From Streptomyces sp. UW30 (GTDB lineage Bacteria > Actinomycetota > Actinomycetes > Streptomycetales > Streptomycetaceae), in the NCBI RefSeq assembly GCF_008042075.1, contig NZ_RDBN01000053.1, positions 207,238 to 254,762 of the forward strand: DNA of 47,525 nucleotides, in the 5' to 3' direction. The notes under the pieces are model-generated. The model was not told the DNA's origin and did not search any database. It saw nothing but the letters and a program-made list of their open reading frames with translations. The first letter of the stretch is position 1. The number at the start of each line of letters is the position of its first letter. Positions 37,486-46,302 of the stretch are shown in pieces. The translations under genes and the position numbers were made by a program.

Positions 37486-37535
37486 CGCGAAAGGCGGACC
37501 CGCCTTCCCACCTGGGAAGTGAGGTCCGCCTCGCG
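37486..37535 (-). terminator. Three-part hairpin between rpmA and obg
   Basis: CGCGA/TCGCG, GGCGGACC/GGTCCGCC and CTTCCCA/TGGGAAG nest in one structure with a two-base bulge. It probably lowers read-through from the ribosomal protein genes into obg, or processes the mRNA. Confidence 0.7.
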
Positions 37536-37568
37536 AATCGTTCGGTCGAAGCCGTGAAGTCAGAAGAC

Positions 37569-37823
37569 TCAGGCGACCGGAACGATGTTCACGACCTTGC
37601 GGCCACGGCTGGTGCCGAACTCCACCGCACCCGGCTGAAGCGCGAACAGCGTGTCGTCGCCGCCGCGGCCGACGCCGGAGCCAGGGTGGAAGTGGGTGCC
37701 GCGCTGACGGACCAGGATCTCGCCCGCGTTGACGACCTGACCGCCGAAGCGCTTCACGCCGAGGCGCTGAGCGTTGGAGTCACGACCGTTACGGGTGGAC
37801 GATGCGCCCTTCTTGTGTGCCAT
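37569..37823 (-). CDS. rpmA: Ribosomal protein L27
   Basis: 84 aa starting [20 protein letters not shown], the L27 signature, with [19 protein letters not shown]27 lies near the peptidyl-transferase centre of the 50S subunit. It follows rplU after 14 bases. Confidence 0.99.
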   Translation of the reverse strand: MAHKKGASSTRNGRDSNAQRLGVKRFGGQVVNAGEILVRQRGTHFHPGSGVGRGGDDTLFALQPGAVEFGTSRGRKVVNIVPVA

Positions 37824-37837
37824 TTCTCCTCAGTCCC

Positions 37838-38158
37838 TTACTTCGCAGCCGCGGGGATCTCAGTGACCTTGATCGCCGTGTACTGCTGGCGGTGGCCCTG
37901 ACGACGACGGTAACCGGTCTTGTTCTTGTAGCGAAGGATGTCGATCTTGACGCCCTTGTGGTGGTCCACGACCTCGGCCTGGACCTTGATGCCGGCCAGC
38001 ACCCACGGGTCGCTGGTCACAGCGTCGCCGTCGACAACGAGCAGGGTCGAGAGCTCGACCGTGTCGCCAACCTTGGCAGTGGAAATCTTGTCAACCTCAA
38101 CGATGTCGCCGACAGCAACCTTGTGCTGGCGACCACCGCTGCGCACGATGGCGTACAC
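37838..38158 (-). CDS. rplU: Ribosomal protein L21
   Basis: 106 aa from the GTG at 38158 ([18 protein letters not shown]), the conserved L21 start. The frame stays open to 38350, but that part is the mRNA leader. [14 protein letters not shown] is the L21 C-terminal rRNA-binding signature. It is the first gene of rplU-rpmA. Confidence 0.98.
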   Translation of the reverse strand: MYAIVRSGGRQHKVAVGDIVEVDKISTAKVGDTVELSTLLVVDGDAVTSDPWVLAGIKVQAEVVDHHKGVKIDILRYKNKTGYRRRQGHRQQYTAIKVTEIPAAAK

Positions 38159-38276
38159 GCGGATCTCACTCTCTCGCTCGGGAACGGCACCCCCGCAGTC
38201 CAGCCACCCGACAGACGGGCGGCCTCTCCGGGACACCGTGTGCTCCGGAGGATGAGGTTTACGGGGATGTGGCGTG

Positions 38277-38305
38277 CCTATATCTACGGACACGCCGACG
38301 GTCAA
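38277..38305 (-). promoter_or_regulatory. rplU promoter
   Basis: On the minus strand TTGACC and TATAGG are separated by 17 bases, the best vegetative-type promoter in the window. Transcription should start near 38270, giving a leader of about 110 bases that could hold an L21-type regulatory structure; I see only a short CCTC/GAGG-type stem in it. Confidence 0.7.
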
Positions 38306-38355
38306 GGTTACGGGGCGGTGGCCGAGGGGGTCAAACCGGGCCGGGCCCAAGCGGA

Positions 38356-38384
38356 GTGCGGCCGGTCACAGGGACCGGCCGCAC
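38356..38384 (-). terminator. Terminator after the RNase E gene
   Basis: GTGCGGCCGGTC and GACCGGCCGCAC form a perfect 12-bp stem with a 5-base loop, 36 bases past the stop at 38420. Confidence 0.92.
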
Positions 38385-38397
38385 CTCACTGGTTGGT

Positions 38398-38431
38398 GAG
38401 CATCACCCGTCGGTGAGCGTCACTCGTCGGT
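38398..38431. repeat. Two 17-bp tandem repeats over the RNase E stop codon
   Basis: GAGCATCACCCGTCGGT (38398-38414) and GAGCGTCACTCGTCGGT (38415-38431) match at 15 of 17 bases; the second contains the stop codon. The same unit length and position occur at the end of leuS. Confidence 0.85.
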
Positions 38432-41400
38432 GGCGGCGGAGACCGTGGTCTTCTTCGCCGTCGACTTGGCCGCGGCCGTCTTGGCGGTCTTCGCCGCCTT
38501 CTTGACGGTCGCCTTCTTGGCGGCCGTCTTCTTGGCCGCGGTCTTCTTGGTGGCGGCCTTCTTCGCCGTGGCCTTCTTGGCCGTCTTACGGGCCGTCTTC
38601 TTGGCCGGAGCCGCCTCCTCGGCGCCCTCCTCCACGGCCGGGGCCTGCGCCTCGGCCGCCGGGACGACCAGGACGGCCGCCTCGTCGGACGCGGTCGGCG
38701 CGGTGGCCTTGCGCACGGCACGGCGCCGCGGACGGGCCGGAGCGGCGCTCTCGGCAACCGCCTCGGCGGGAGCCTCGACAGCCTCCTCGGCCTTGACCGG
38801 AGCCTCGGCCGGGCTCTCCCCGACCGTCACCACGGCGGCCTCGGCCCCCGCGGGCGACCCGGCGGGCGCGGACACCTTGCGGGTGGCGCGACGGCGCGTA
38901 CGACCCTTGGGCGCAGCCTCCTCGGCCGCCGGGGCCTCAGTCGACACGACCGCGTCCTCCACAGCCGCCGGCTCGGCCTTCGCCTGCGCGGCCGGCTCCG
39001 GCTGCACCGGACGCTCGACCTCCTCGGCGACGGTCACGTCCTGAGCGGTCGCAGCCGCCTCCGCCTTGCGCGGCGCGCCCGCCGGAGCCGACACCCGCCG
39101 GCCCCCACGGCGCCGCGAACGACCACCGCGTACGGCGGCCTCCGCCTCGGCGACGCTGCTGTACAGCTCCTCGTCCGCCGCGAAGGCGGGCTCAGCGAGC
39201 GCGGCCGGCTCGGCGACCTCGGCAGCGACCTCGGCCTCGGTCTCCGCCTCCTCCTCGGCCGTCTCGACGGCGACGGACGCCTCGTGCACGTGCTCAGGAC
39301 CGGCACCGGCACGCGCACGCTTCTTGCGCTTGCCACCGCCGCCGCCACCGACGGCCGTCGGCTGCTCCATGTGCACGATGACACCGCGGCCGTTGCAGTG
39401 GACGCAGGTCTCGGAGAAGGACTCCAGCAGACCCTGGCCGACCCGCTTGCGGGTCATCTGCACGAGCCCCAGCGAGGTCACTTCCGCGACCTGGTGCTTC
39501 GTACGGTCCCGGCCCAGGCACTCCAGCAGGCGCCGCAGCACCAGGTCCCGGTTGGACTCCAGCACCATGTCGATGAAGTCGATGACGATGATGCCGCCGA
39601 GGTCGCGCAGCCGCAGCTGACGGACGATCTCCTCCGCCGCCTCCAGGTTGTTCCTGGTGACGGTCTCTTCCAGGTTGCCGCCCTGGCCGGTGAACTTGCC
39701 GGTGTTGACGTCGACGACGACCATCGCCTCGGTCCGGTCGATCACCAGCGAACCGCCGCTGGGCAGCCAGACCTTGCGGTCCAGCGCCTTGGCGAGCTGC
39801 TCGTCGATCCGGTACGTGGCGAAGACGTCGACCTCGGACGTCCACCTCTGGAGCCGCTCGGCCAGGTCGGGCGCGACGTGCGAGACGTACCCGTGGACGG
39901 TCTGCCAGGCCTCGTCACCGCTGACGACGACCTTGGAGAAGTCCTCGTTGAAGATGTCCCGGACGACCCGGACGGTCATGTCCGGCTCGCCGTACAGCAG
40001 CGTCGGCGCGTTGCCGTTCTTGGCCTTCTTCTGGATGTCCTCCCACTGCGACTGCAGCCGCTCGACATCCCGGCGCAGCTCGTCCTCGCTCGCACCCTCG
40101 GCGGCGGTGCGCACGATGACGCCCGCGTCCTCGGGGACGATCTTCTTGAGGATGGTCTTCAGCCGCGCCCGCTCGGTGTCGGGCAGCTTGCGGCTGATGC
40201 CGGTCATGGAGCCCTCGGGGACGTACACGAGGTAGCGGCCCGGCAGGGAGACCTGGCTGGTCAGACGCGCACCCTTGTGGCCGATCGGGTCCTTGGTGAC
40301 CTGCACGAGGACGGACTGGCCGGACTTCAGGGCGGCCTCGATGCGCCGCGGCCCGTTGGCCATGCCGAGCGCCTCGAAGTTGACCTCACCGGCGTACAGG
40401 ACGGCGTTGCGCCCCTTGCCGATGTCGATGAAGGCGGCCTCCATCGACGGCAGCACGTTCTGGACCTTGCCCAGGTAGACGTTGCCGACGTACGAGGTCG
40501 ACTGCTCCTTGTTGACGTAGTGCTCGACGAGCACGTTGTCCTCGAGGACACCGATCTGCGTACGGTCGCCGTGCTGGCGGACCACCATCACGCGCTCGAC
40601 GGCCTCACGGCGGGCCAGGAACTCGGCCTCGGTGATGATCGGCACGCGGCGGCGGCCCTGCTCACGGCCTTCCCGGCGGCGCTGCTTCTTGGCCTCCAGA
40701 CGCGTGGAGCCCTTGATGGACTGCACCTCGTCGGACGGCTCGGCACCCCTTTCCCGCGGGGGACGGGGCTCGCGGACCTTGACGACGGTGCGCTCGGGGT
40801 CGCCGTCGCCGGGCTCGGAGTCGACGCCGGAGTCACCGGCGCGACGACGACGGCGGCGACGGCGACGGCTGCTGGAGCTGGAACCGCCGTCCTCGCCCCG
40901 GGCGTCGTCCTCGTCCTCTTCCTCCTGCTCGGCGGTGTCCTCGGCGTCCTGGTCGGCCTGCGCCGCGGCGACATCCTCGCCCTCGTCACCGCCCTCGGAC
41001 TCGGAGTCCGCGGACTCGCCGCGACGACGACGCCGGCCACCACGCCGACGGCGCCGACGCGAACCGGTCTCCTCGGTCTCGTCACCCTCGGCGACGTCCT
41101 CGGCCTCCGCCTCTTCGGCTTCCTCGGTCTCGTCCTCGGCGGCGGTCTCGACGCTCTGGGTCTCGGTCTCCTCGGCGAAGCCGCCACGGCGGCGGCGACG
41201 GCGCCTGGACGCGCCGGCCTGCTCCTCCGGGAACTCCTCGACGTCCTCGGTCTCCGCCTCCGCGGCGGCCTCGGCGGCGGCGCGCTGGGGCGTCTGGAAC
41301 TGCGGCTCGGTGAACACGGGCGCCTGGAACACGGCCATGGCGGGACGCGCGGGGCGCGGAGCCTCGTCGGACTCGGAGGCGGCGGACTGAGCCGGCGCCG

Positions 41401-42430
41401 CGAACCCGGTGGCGGCCCGCTGGACGACACGGCGACGGCGGCGCGGGGCGGCCTTCTCATCGGCGGGAGCCTCGGCAGCGGGGGCCTCGGTCTCGGCACC
41501 GGACGTCACGGGCGTCTCGGCGGGAGCCTCGTCAGCGGCGGCCTCGGAGGGCTCGGAAGCCTCGTCGGCACCGGTCGGCGCGGTCACACGCCGCGTGGCA
41601 CGCCGACGCGTACGACGCGGGGCCGCCTCGGCGGTCTCCTCGGCGTCTGCGGTCTCCTCGACACTCACGGGTGCCTCGGCGCTCTCGTCGGCCACCTCAG
41701 AGGCAGCGGCCTCGTCGGCACCGGTGGGCGCGGTCACCCGCCGCGTGGCACGCCGACGCGTACGACGCGGGGCCGCCTCGGCGGTCTCCTCGGCGTCCTC
41801 GGCCGGGGCAGCAGACACTTCAGCGGCCGTTTCGGCGACCGCAGTCTCAGCGGCCTCCGTCTGCGCGGGAGCACCGGCGGGCGCCGACGCCCGGCGCACG
41901 GCACGGCGACGCGTACGAGACGGCGCCGTCTCCTCGGCCTCCACGGCACTCTCGGTCGCAGGCGCGCCGGCGGCTTCCTCGCTCGCCTGCTCGGCCACGG
42001 ATGCGGCGGCAGTCACCGGCACCACGGTCTCGGCGGCCTCGGCAGCCGCCGGCGATGCGGTCGGCGCGGACGCGCGACGCACTGCGCGCCGACGCGTACG
42101 ACCGGCAGGGGCGGCCTTTGCCGTCTCCTGCGTCTCTTCGGTCTCCTGGGTCTCTTCGGTGTCTGCGGCCTCAGAAGTCGCCTCGGCCACGACGGCCACG
42201 ACGGCCTCGATGCCGTCCTCGGGCTTCTCGGCCTCTTCGGTCAGTGCCGCGACATCGGCGGCATCGGCGACCGGTATGGCCGGCTCGACGACCTCTGCGG
42301 GCTGCGTCTCGTTGGCGGCCGTGGGCGGTCCCGCCGGGCGGGACGCGGCACGACGCCGACGGCGCGGCGGCAGGGTGTCGCTGGGAGTGTTCAGTTCGGA
42401 ACCCTCGGTGGGTTCGGTCGGTTCGAGCAT
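38420..42430 (-). CDS. rne: Ribonuclease E/G with long repetitive arms
   Basis: 1336 aa. The catalytic core spans about 595-1025: S1 domain (YVGNVYLGKVQNVLPSMEAAF, near 646-666), catalytic Asp907 (VVVDVNTGKF) and Asp951 (VIDFIDM), and zinc-link Cys1009/Cys1012 (CVHC). The N-arm (1-590) is Ala/Glu-rich with repeated TRRRA(V/T)RR(A/V)(S/T)AP modules (about 111, 172, 223, 273) and poly-Arg runs (409-416, 458-470, 522-530). The C-arm repeats the module (about 1105, 1177, 1233) and ends in an AKKTAAKK tail like histone H1. It cleaves single-stranded RNA 5' ends and probably scaffolds a degradosome; the arms likely bind RNA and PNPase. Confidence 0.95.
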   Translation of the reverse strand: MLEPTEPTEGSELNTPSDTLPPRRRRRAASRPAGPPTAANETQPAEVVEPAIPVADAADVAALTEEAEKPEDGIEAVVAVVAEATSEAADTEETQETEETQETAKAAPAGRTRRRAVRRASAPTASPAAAEAAETVVPVTAAASVAEQASEEAAGAPATESAVEAEETAPSRTRRRAVRRASAPAGAPAQTEAAETAVAETAAEVSAAPAEDAEETAEAAPRRTRRRATRRVTAPTGADEAAASEVADESAEAPVSVEETADAEETAEAAPRRTRRRATRRVTAPTGADEASEPSEAAADEAPAETPVTSGAETEAPAAEAPADEKAAPRRRRRVVQRAATGFAAPAQSAASESDEAPRPARPAMAVFQAPVFTEPQFQTPQRAAAEAAAEAETEDVEEFPEEQAGASRRRRRRRGGFAEETETQSVETAAEDETEEAEEAEAEDVAEGDETEETGSRRRRRRGGRRRRRGESADSESEGGDEGEDVAAAQADQDAEDTAEQEEEDEDDARGEDGGSSSSSRRRRRRRRRAGDSGVDSEPGDGDPERTVVKVREPRPPRERGAEPSDEVQSIKGSTRLEAKKQRRREGREQGRRRVPIITEAEFLARREAVERVMVVRQHGDRTQIGVLEDNVLVEHYVNKEQSTSYVGNVYLGKVQNVLPSMEAAFIDIGKGRNAVLYAGEVNFEALGMANGPRRIEAALKSGQSVLVQVTKDPIGHKGARLTSQVSLPGRYLVYVPEGSMTGISRKLPDTERARLKTILKKIVPEDAGVIVRTAAEGASEDELRRDVERLQSQWEDIQKKAKNGNAPTLLYGEPDMTVRVVRDIFNEDFSKVVVSGDEAWQTVHGYVSHVAPDLAERLQRWTSEVDVFATYRIDEQLAKALDRKVWLPSGGSLVIDRTEAMVVVDVNTGKFTGQGGNLEETVTRNNLEAAEEIVRQLRLRDLGGIIVIDFIDMVLESNRDLVLRRLLECLGRDRTKHQVAEVTSLGLVQMTRKRVGQGLLESFSETCVHCNGRGVIVHMEQPTAVGGGGGGKRKKRARAGAGPEHVHEASVAVETAEEEAETEAEVAAEVAEPAALAEPAFAADEELYSSVAEAEAAVRGGRSRRRGGRRVSAPAGAPRKAEAAATAQDVTVAEEVERPVQPEPAAQAKAEPAAVEDAVVSTEAPAAEEAAPKGRTRRRATRKVSAPAGSPAGAEAAVVTVGESPAEAPVKAEEAVEAPAEAVAESAAPARPRRRAVRKATAPTASDEAAVLVVPAAEAQAPAVEEGAEEAAPAKKTARKTAKKATAKKAATKKTAAKKTAAKKATVKKAAKTAKTAAAKSTAKKTTVSAATDE
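41560..41796. repeat. Near-identical 87-bp direct repeats inside the RNase E gene
   Basis: 41560-41646 and 41710-41796 match at 85 of 87 bases with a 150-base period. They encode the module RRTRRRATRRVTAPTGADEA twice. The low divergence points to recent duplication or gene conversion. Confidence 0.95.
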
Positions 42431-42575
42431 GCGGGCGTTTCTCCCGTCAGGCTCCCGGGCGCCGCGCCTGGTCCGGCGGCATGCCGGTGACGTCCGCGGC
42501 TCGCGCGGTGCGCGACTGCCGCCGTCCGGGGCGCGGGCGCCGCACGGGAGCTCTCTGTGTCCTGTCTCACCGGTT

Positions 42576-42596
42576 CCGTACGCCGAATGCGTACGG
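42576..42596. promoter_or_regulatory. Hairpin in the RNase E upstream region
   Basis: CCGTACGC-CGAAT-GCGTACGG is a perfect 8-bp stem in the 262-base gap 42431-42692. It may end the DUF2344 transcript or form part of the RNase E 5' leader, which in E. coli is used for autoregulation. Nothing else in the gap is recognisable. Confidence 0.45.
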
Positions 42597-42692
42597 CCTG
42601 GCGAAAGTCTTGTGGTCGGTGCGCTGCCCGACCCAGGTGGCTCCCGAGTACGAGGGCGGCGCTTCGACGTACGTCCCTACGCGGAACCTTCC

Positions 42693-43457
42693 TTACGCCG
42701 GCGCCGTCGCGGCGGCAGCGGGCTCGGCCTCGGTTGGGGCCGTCGCTGCCTCGCGGTCGGGCGCGAGCGGGTCGGTCACCGTGCCTGTCTCTTCATCGAA
42801 CAGCCCCTGCGCCAGCCTGGTCACCGCTGCGGGGACCGGCGGCGCCAGGTCGGCCACGGCGCGGAGACCGGACAGGACGTCGTCGGGTCGTACGGCAGGC
42901 GTCACGTGCCGAACAACCAGCCGCAGTATCGCACAGGCCTGGTCGGTCGGCCTATCAGCCGTTTCACTCTGTGTTTCAAGTTGTACGACAGCGGGGCGGG
43001 CGTCGAAGGTACGGACGCCGTTCTTGGTCATCCGCTGGACCTCGACCGCCTCCGCGGCATTGAACGCCGCCACGGCCCGCTCGGCCTCGGCCGGCTCCAC
43101 GCCGGCCAGCCGCAGCTCCCACACGGAAGCGGTGAGCCGGTCGGCGAGCCCCGAGATCCGGGCCTCGACCGCGTCGACGATGTCGAGGCCGGTGGGCAAC
43201 GACTCGTCGAGGAGAACCCGCAGCTTCTCGGGATCCCGCGCCACGGTGAGCGCGATCTCCAGATACTCCGCCTCACTGCCCGTGCCGGTGGGTGCGGCAT
43301 TGGCGTACGACACCTTCGGATGCGGCGTGAACCCCGCCGAGTACGCCATCGGCACCTCGGCACGGCGCAGCGCACGCTCGAAGGCGCGCTGGAAGTCACG
43401 GTGGCTGGTGAACCGGAGGCGGCCGCGCTTGGTGTAGCGCAGTCGGATGCGCTGCAC
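42693..43457 (-). CDS. DUF2344 / TIGR03936 family protein
   Basis: 254 aa from the GTG at 43457. The family signature is at the start (RIRLRYTKRGRLRFTSHRD, then PMAYSAGFTPHPKVSYANA). The C-terminus (about 225-254) is Ala/Glu/Pro-rich. Its function is unproven; it usually sits beside a B12-binding radical-SAM protein (TIGR03960) and RNase E/G, and only the RNase is here. The frame extends upstream to CTG 43499 (GKRQPEGPPPAPAV), with AAGGA at the end of the preceding gene, so translation may start at that CTG. Confidence 0.85.
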   Translation of the reverse strand: MQRIRLRYTKRGRLRFTSHRDFQRAFERALRRAEVPMAYSAGFTPHPKVSYANAAPTGTGSEAEYLEIALTVARDPEKLRVLLDESLPTGLDIVDAVEARISGLADRLTASVWELRLAGVEPAEAERAVAAFNAAEAVEVQRMTKNGVRTFDARPAVVQLETQSETADRPTDQACAILRLVVRHVTPAVRPDDVLSGLRAVADLAPPVPAAVTRLAQGLFDEETGTVTDPLAPDREAATAPTEAEPAAAATAPA

Positions 43458-43505
43458 CGCGGGTGCGGGCGGCGGGCCTTCGGGCTGTCGCTTGCCCAGT
43501 GTCGT

Positions 43506-44624
43506 TCAGTCCTTCGTGAGAGCGGTCGTACTGCTACCAAGAGTACGTGTCTCGCGGCCGCGAGGTTCCCGCCCGGGCACCGCTTCACGCTCCCGAGGCT
43601 CCCCGAACAGCATCCGCCGGAAGTCGGCGCGCGCCTGTCGTACGGATTCTTTGGCGGAGGCGATGGCCTGCCGGGTGGTGCGGCCCACGCTGCGCGCGGC
43701 TTCGGCGACGGGCCGCAGCACCGTGTCCCGGACGACGTGCCCGATGGGCGTGAGCACGGTCCGGTAGGCCCACCGCATCGGCTCGACGAAGATCCACCGG
43801 AACAGATTCGCGAGGAACCGCCCGACGGCGAGCGAGATCCGGCCTGCGACCCGCCAGGCGTGCCCGAGCGCGTCCCGGATCTCCCGGCCGACGACGGCGA
43901 GCGCCCGGCCGACGGGGGCGAGGATCCACCGGTACAGGGCCAGCGCGGGCAGCACCAACAGCACGCGCGCGGTCCAGTACAGGGCGATCCCGATGCCGGT
44001 GGCGACGGTGCTCACGAGCCACGCGACGCCCTTCGCGCACCAGGCGACGGCATGGCCGACCGGCGTGAGGATCCACTCGTACACCCACAGGGCAGGGATG
44101 ACGAGGAGGTACCGCGCCAGCCACGCCACCGCGCCGAACGCGCCGAGCCCGACGGCGGCGAGCACCGCGCCGAGCCCCCTGAGGACCCACATCACGGCGT
44201 GCCCGAGAGGAGTGAGCACGCGCGCGTACAGCCATGTCAGCCCGGCCCCGATGCCCCGCGCCACCCACGCGCACGCGTGCCCGACGGGAGTCAGGACGTA
44301 CCGGTAGAGCCACACCAGGGGTATGACGACGAGCACGTTCCCCAGCCAGGCGAGCCCCTTGGCCACGGGCACGACGACGTACCGCCACAGCGCCACGAAC
44401 GGCCACACGAACACCGCCCGGCCGAGCCACAGCAGCGCCCGGCCCACCGGCCGGAACACCGTGTCGTTCAGGAACCGCCCGCCGACGACGAGCGCGTCCC
44501 ACACCATCCGCACCGGCACGACCAGCACGAGCACCACGATCCGTACGGGCACCCGGATCGCGACGGCAAGGCACCCCTCAGGCGCTGGGTGCTGCTGCCT
44601 GGGCGGTGGCTTCTCAAGGTCCAT
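43506..44624 (-). CDS. Hydrophobic membrane protein with about seven TPVGH-type repeats
   Basis: 372 aa from the ATG at 44624. I do not recognise a family. The motif [TRVA]P[VLI][GA][HRK] recurs at residues 58, 85, 112, 138, 187, 236 and 292, each with a preceding W/Y-x-x-[VI]-L and a following A-x-x-W. Between the motifs are hydrophobic stretches (LLVIPALWVYEW, LLVLPALALYRW). The repeat spacing is 26-27 residues for the first four and 49-56 for the rest, as if every second copy had decayed. The C-terminus (310-372) is basic and helical, then disordered. It probably lies in or along the membrane. Seven to 48 bases separate its stop from DUF2344, depending on that start. Confidence 0.75.
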   Translation of the reverse strand: MDLEKPPPRQQHPAPEGCLAVAIRVPVRIVVLVLVVPVRMVWDALVVGGRFLNDTVFRPVGRALLWLGRAVFVWPFVALWRYVVVPVAKGLAWLGNVLVVIPLVWLYRYVLTPVGHACAWVARGIGAGLTWLYARVLTPLGHAVMWVLRGLGAVLAAVGLGAFGAVAWLARYLLVIPALWVYEWILTPVGHAVAWCAKGVAWLVSTVATGIGIALYWTARVLLVLPALALYRWILAPVGRALAVVGREIRDALGHAWRVAGRISLAVGRFLANLFRWIFVEPMRWAYRTVLTPIGHVVRDTVLRPVAEAARSVGRTTRQAIASAKESVRQARADFRRMLFGEPREREAVPGREPRGRETRTLGSSTTALTKD

Positions 44625-44846
44625 ATCCGTGTAGACGCCAGAGCCACCTGTCCGGATCCCGCTGTACCCCACAACCATCCACCGCCAACCATGTACGGAC
44701 CCCTGAGAACAACCCCCGGGAACAACACCCCGCCCGAGGCCGGACGTTCGCATTGCGGGATGCGCGGAGCGGGTTGACAGTGGATTCACAGGCCCGGGTC
44801 GGCCCACAGTTGATGCGGTACAACGCCCAGCGCATCTGGAACCATC

Positions 44847-46271
44847 ATGGCCAGAACCACTCGGCGGTACGCCTTCCACAGGGTCCACGTATCCCTCCTG
44901 ACCGCGGCACTCGCGGTGCCGGCGGGTCTGACGAGTGCGGTGGCAGCGCAGCAGACGCACTCGACGCACAGCGCGAGCAGGCCCTACGCACCCGCTCGGA
45001 CGACACCATCCGCTGCGTCCACGCCGCCCTCGACGCCGCCCGGCCCGACGACGACTCCCCCTCCTACGCAGCCGACCACCACGTCGACCACCGCACCGAC
45101 CGAGTCCGCTCCGACCGATGCGACAGATTCGGGCGGCACGTCGACGACTGATCGGACGTCAGGTACGGCCACCGAGGGCGAGGAGACGACCGGGCCCCCG
45201 CCGGAGCAGACGCAGGCGGTCGAAGAGGTGACGGCGGCTCTGAACGAGAGGCGGGAGGACGTACCCGAGGAGCTCACGTCGTCCGTCGACACCCTGACCG
45301 CCGTACTCCGGGCAGTTGAAGAGCCGGACACGTCACCCCAGGACAGACAGGCGGTCACCGACAGCGCGCAGGACGTGGACTCGACGCTGAAGGTCATCAG
45401 CGACGACGGCACCCCCGGCAAGGTGCGGGAGCAGCTGACCGCGCTGGTGAAGCAGGTGACGGCCACGCTCAAGGCGGGCCAGGAGACGGATGTGCGGCCC
45501 GAGGACCGGTCCAGGGTCTTCCTGGTGGTGAAGCGGACGACTCCCGCTTTGAAGATGGTCGGCGATCCCGAAACGCCCCCGAAGCTGCGGGGGCAGGCGA
45601 AAACGCTCATCAACAACGTGAACAAGGGGGCGGAGCAGAACCAGGGCAGTGGAGAGGAAGGCCTCGCAACGCTGTGGACGAGCTCGGGGGCGGAGCCCCT
45701 TGCCGACCCGGACATACCGAAGGGGCTGCGGGAGGACGTCGGGGAGGAGTCGACGCGGGTCAGCAAGCACATCAGGCAGGCCAGTGACCCCGAGTCCTCG
45801 CCTCAGGAGCGGGACGAAGCCCGGCAGGAGATGAGGGAGGGGACGGCCCGTATGAGGGATGCGCAGGAGGAGGCCGCCGCGGCTCGGGATCGGCCGGACG
45901 CCTCGCTCGGGAAGGCCGCCGAGGTGTGCACCAACGCCATATTCGCAGCCGTCCAGGAACGGAAACTCTCGAAGGGGCTGAAGGATGTGACTCCCCAAAG
46001 CTGGGACAGCGCGGGAGTCAAGGACTTCTGGAAGGCCAGCGACGAGGGAAACGACCTGCTCGACGTCCGCGCCCAGTTGCAGAACGACGAGCACACCCAC
46101 GCCCCCTTCGAGGTCGCGCGGCTCATCACCAACCTCGCCGAAGTCGTGCCGCAGAAGGATCTGACCGTAACCCTCGCGGGAAAGCCGGCGGCCCACTGCA
46201 AGCAGACCGCTGTGTACCTGGATCGGCAGGGCATCACCGCGGGAGACTGGCTCACGACCCAGGACTGGTGA
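44847..46271 (+). CDS. Secreted Thr/Pro-rich protein with 27-residue helical repeats
   Basis: 474 aa with GGAA just upstream of the ATG. A signal peptide (1-34, VSLLTAALAVPAGLTSAVAA) leads to a Thr/Ser/Pro-rich stretch (38-120), probably a wall-spanning linker. The helical part repeats D-P-x-T-P-x-x-x-R at about 158, 186, 213, 240, 287 and 314, a period of 27. The C-terminal domain (355-474) has two Cys (CTNAIF and HCKQTA) that could pair. I do not recognise the family and there is no sorting signal. A TTGACA at 44774 could be its -35 but no -10 fits. It converges on the membrane protein gene at 46303. Confidence 0.75.
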   Translation: MARTTRRYAFHRVHVSLLTAALAVPAGLTSAVAAQQTHSTHSASRPYAPARTTPSAASTPPSTPPGPTTTPPPTQPTTTSTTAPTESAPTDATDSGGTSTTDRTSGTATEGEETTGPPPEQTQAVEEVTAALNERREDVPEELTSSVDTLTAVLRAVEEPDTSPQDRQAVTDSAQDVDSTLKVISDDGTPGKVREQLTALVKQVTATLKAGQETDVRPEDRSRVFLVVKRTTPALKMVGDPETPPKLRGQAKTLINNVNKGAEQNQGSGEEGLATLWTSSGAEPLADPDIPKGLREDVGEESTRVSKHIRQASDPESSPQERDEARQEMREGTARMRDAQEEAAAARDRPDASLGKAAEVCTNAIFAAVQERKLSKGLKDVTPQSWDSAGVKDFWKASDEGNDLLDVRAQLQNDEHTHAPFEVARLITNLAEVVPQKDLTVTLAGKPAAHCKQTAVYLDRQGITAGDWLTTQDW

Positions 46272-46285
46272 CCGGAGGCCGGGAG

Positions 46286-46301
46286 GACGGCGAAGACCGT
46301 C
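46286..46301. terminator. Short hairpin between convergent genes
   Basis: GACGG-CGAAGA-CCGTC lies in the 31-base gap between two convergent stops and could serve both. Confidence 0.4.
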
Positions 46302-46302
46302 G

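Noticed and set aside
39284..42490. Plus-strand open frame of 1068 codons
   Set aside because: It is antisense to the RNase E gene. High GC removes stops from other frames, and the RNase E catalytic motifs prove the minus-strand frame.
41409..44777. Plus-strand open frame of 1122 codons
   Set aside because: It runs antisense through three genes with clear families or structure; composition is an echo of their repeats.
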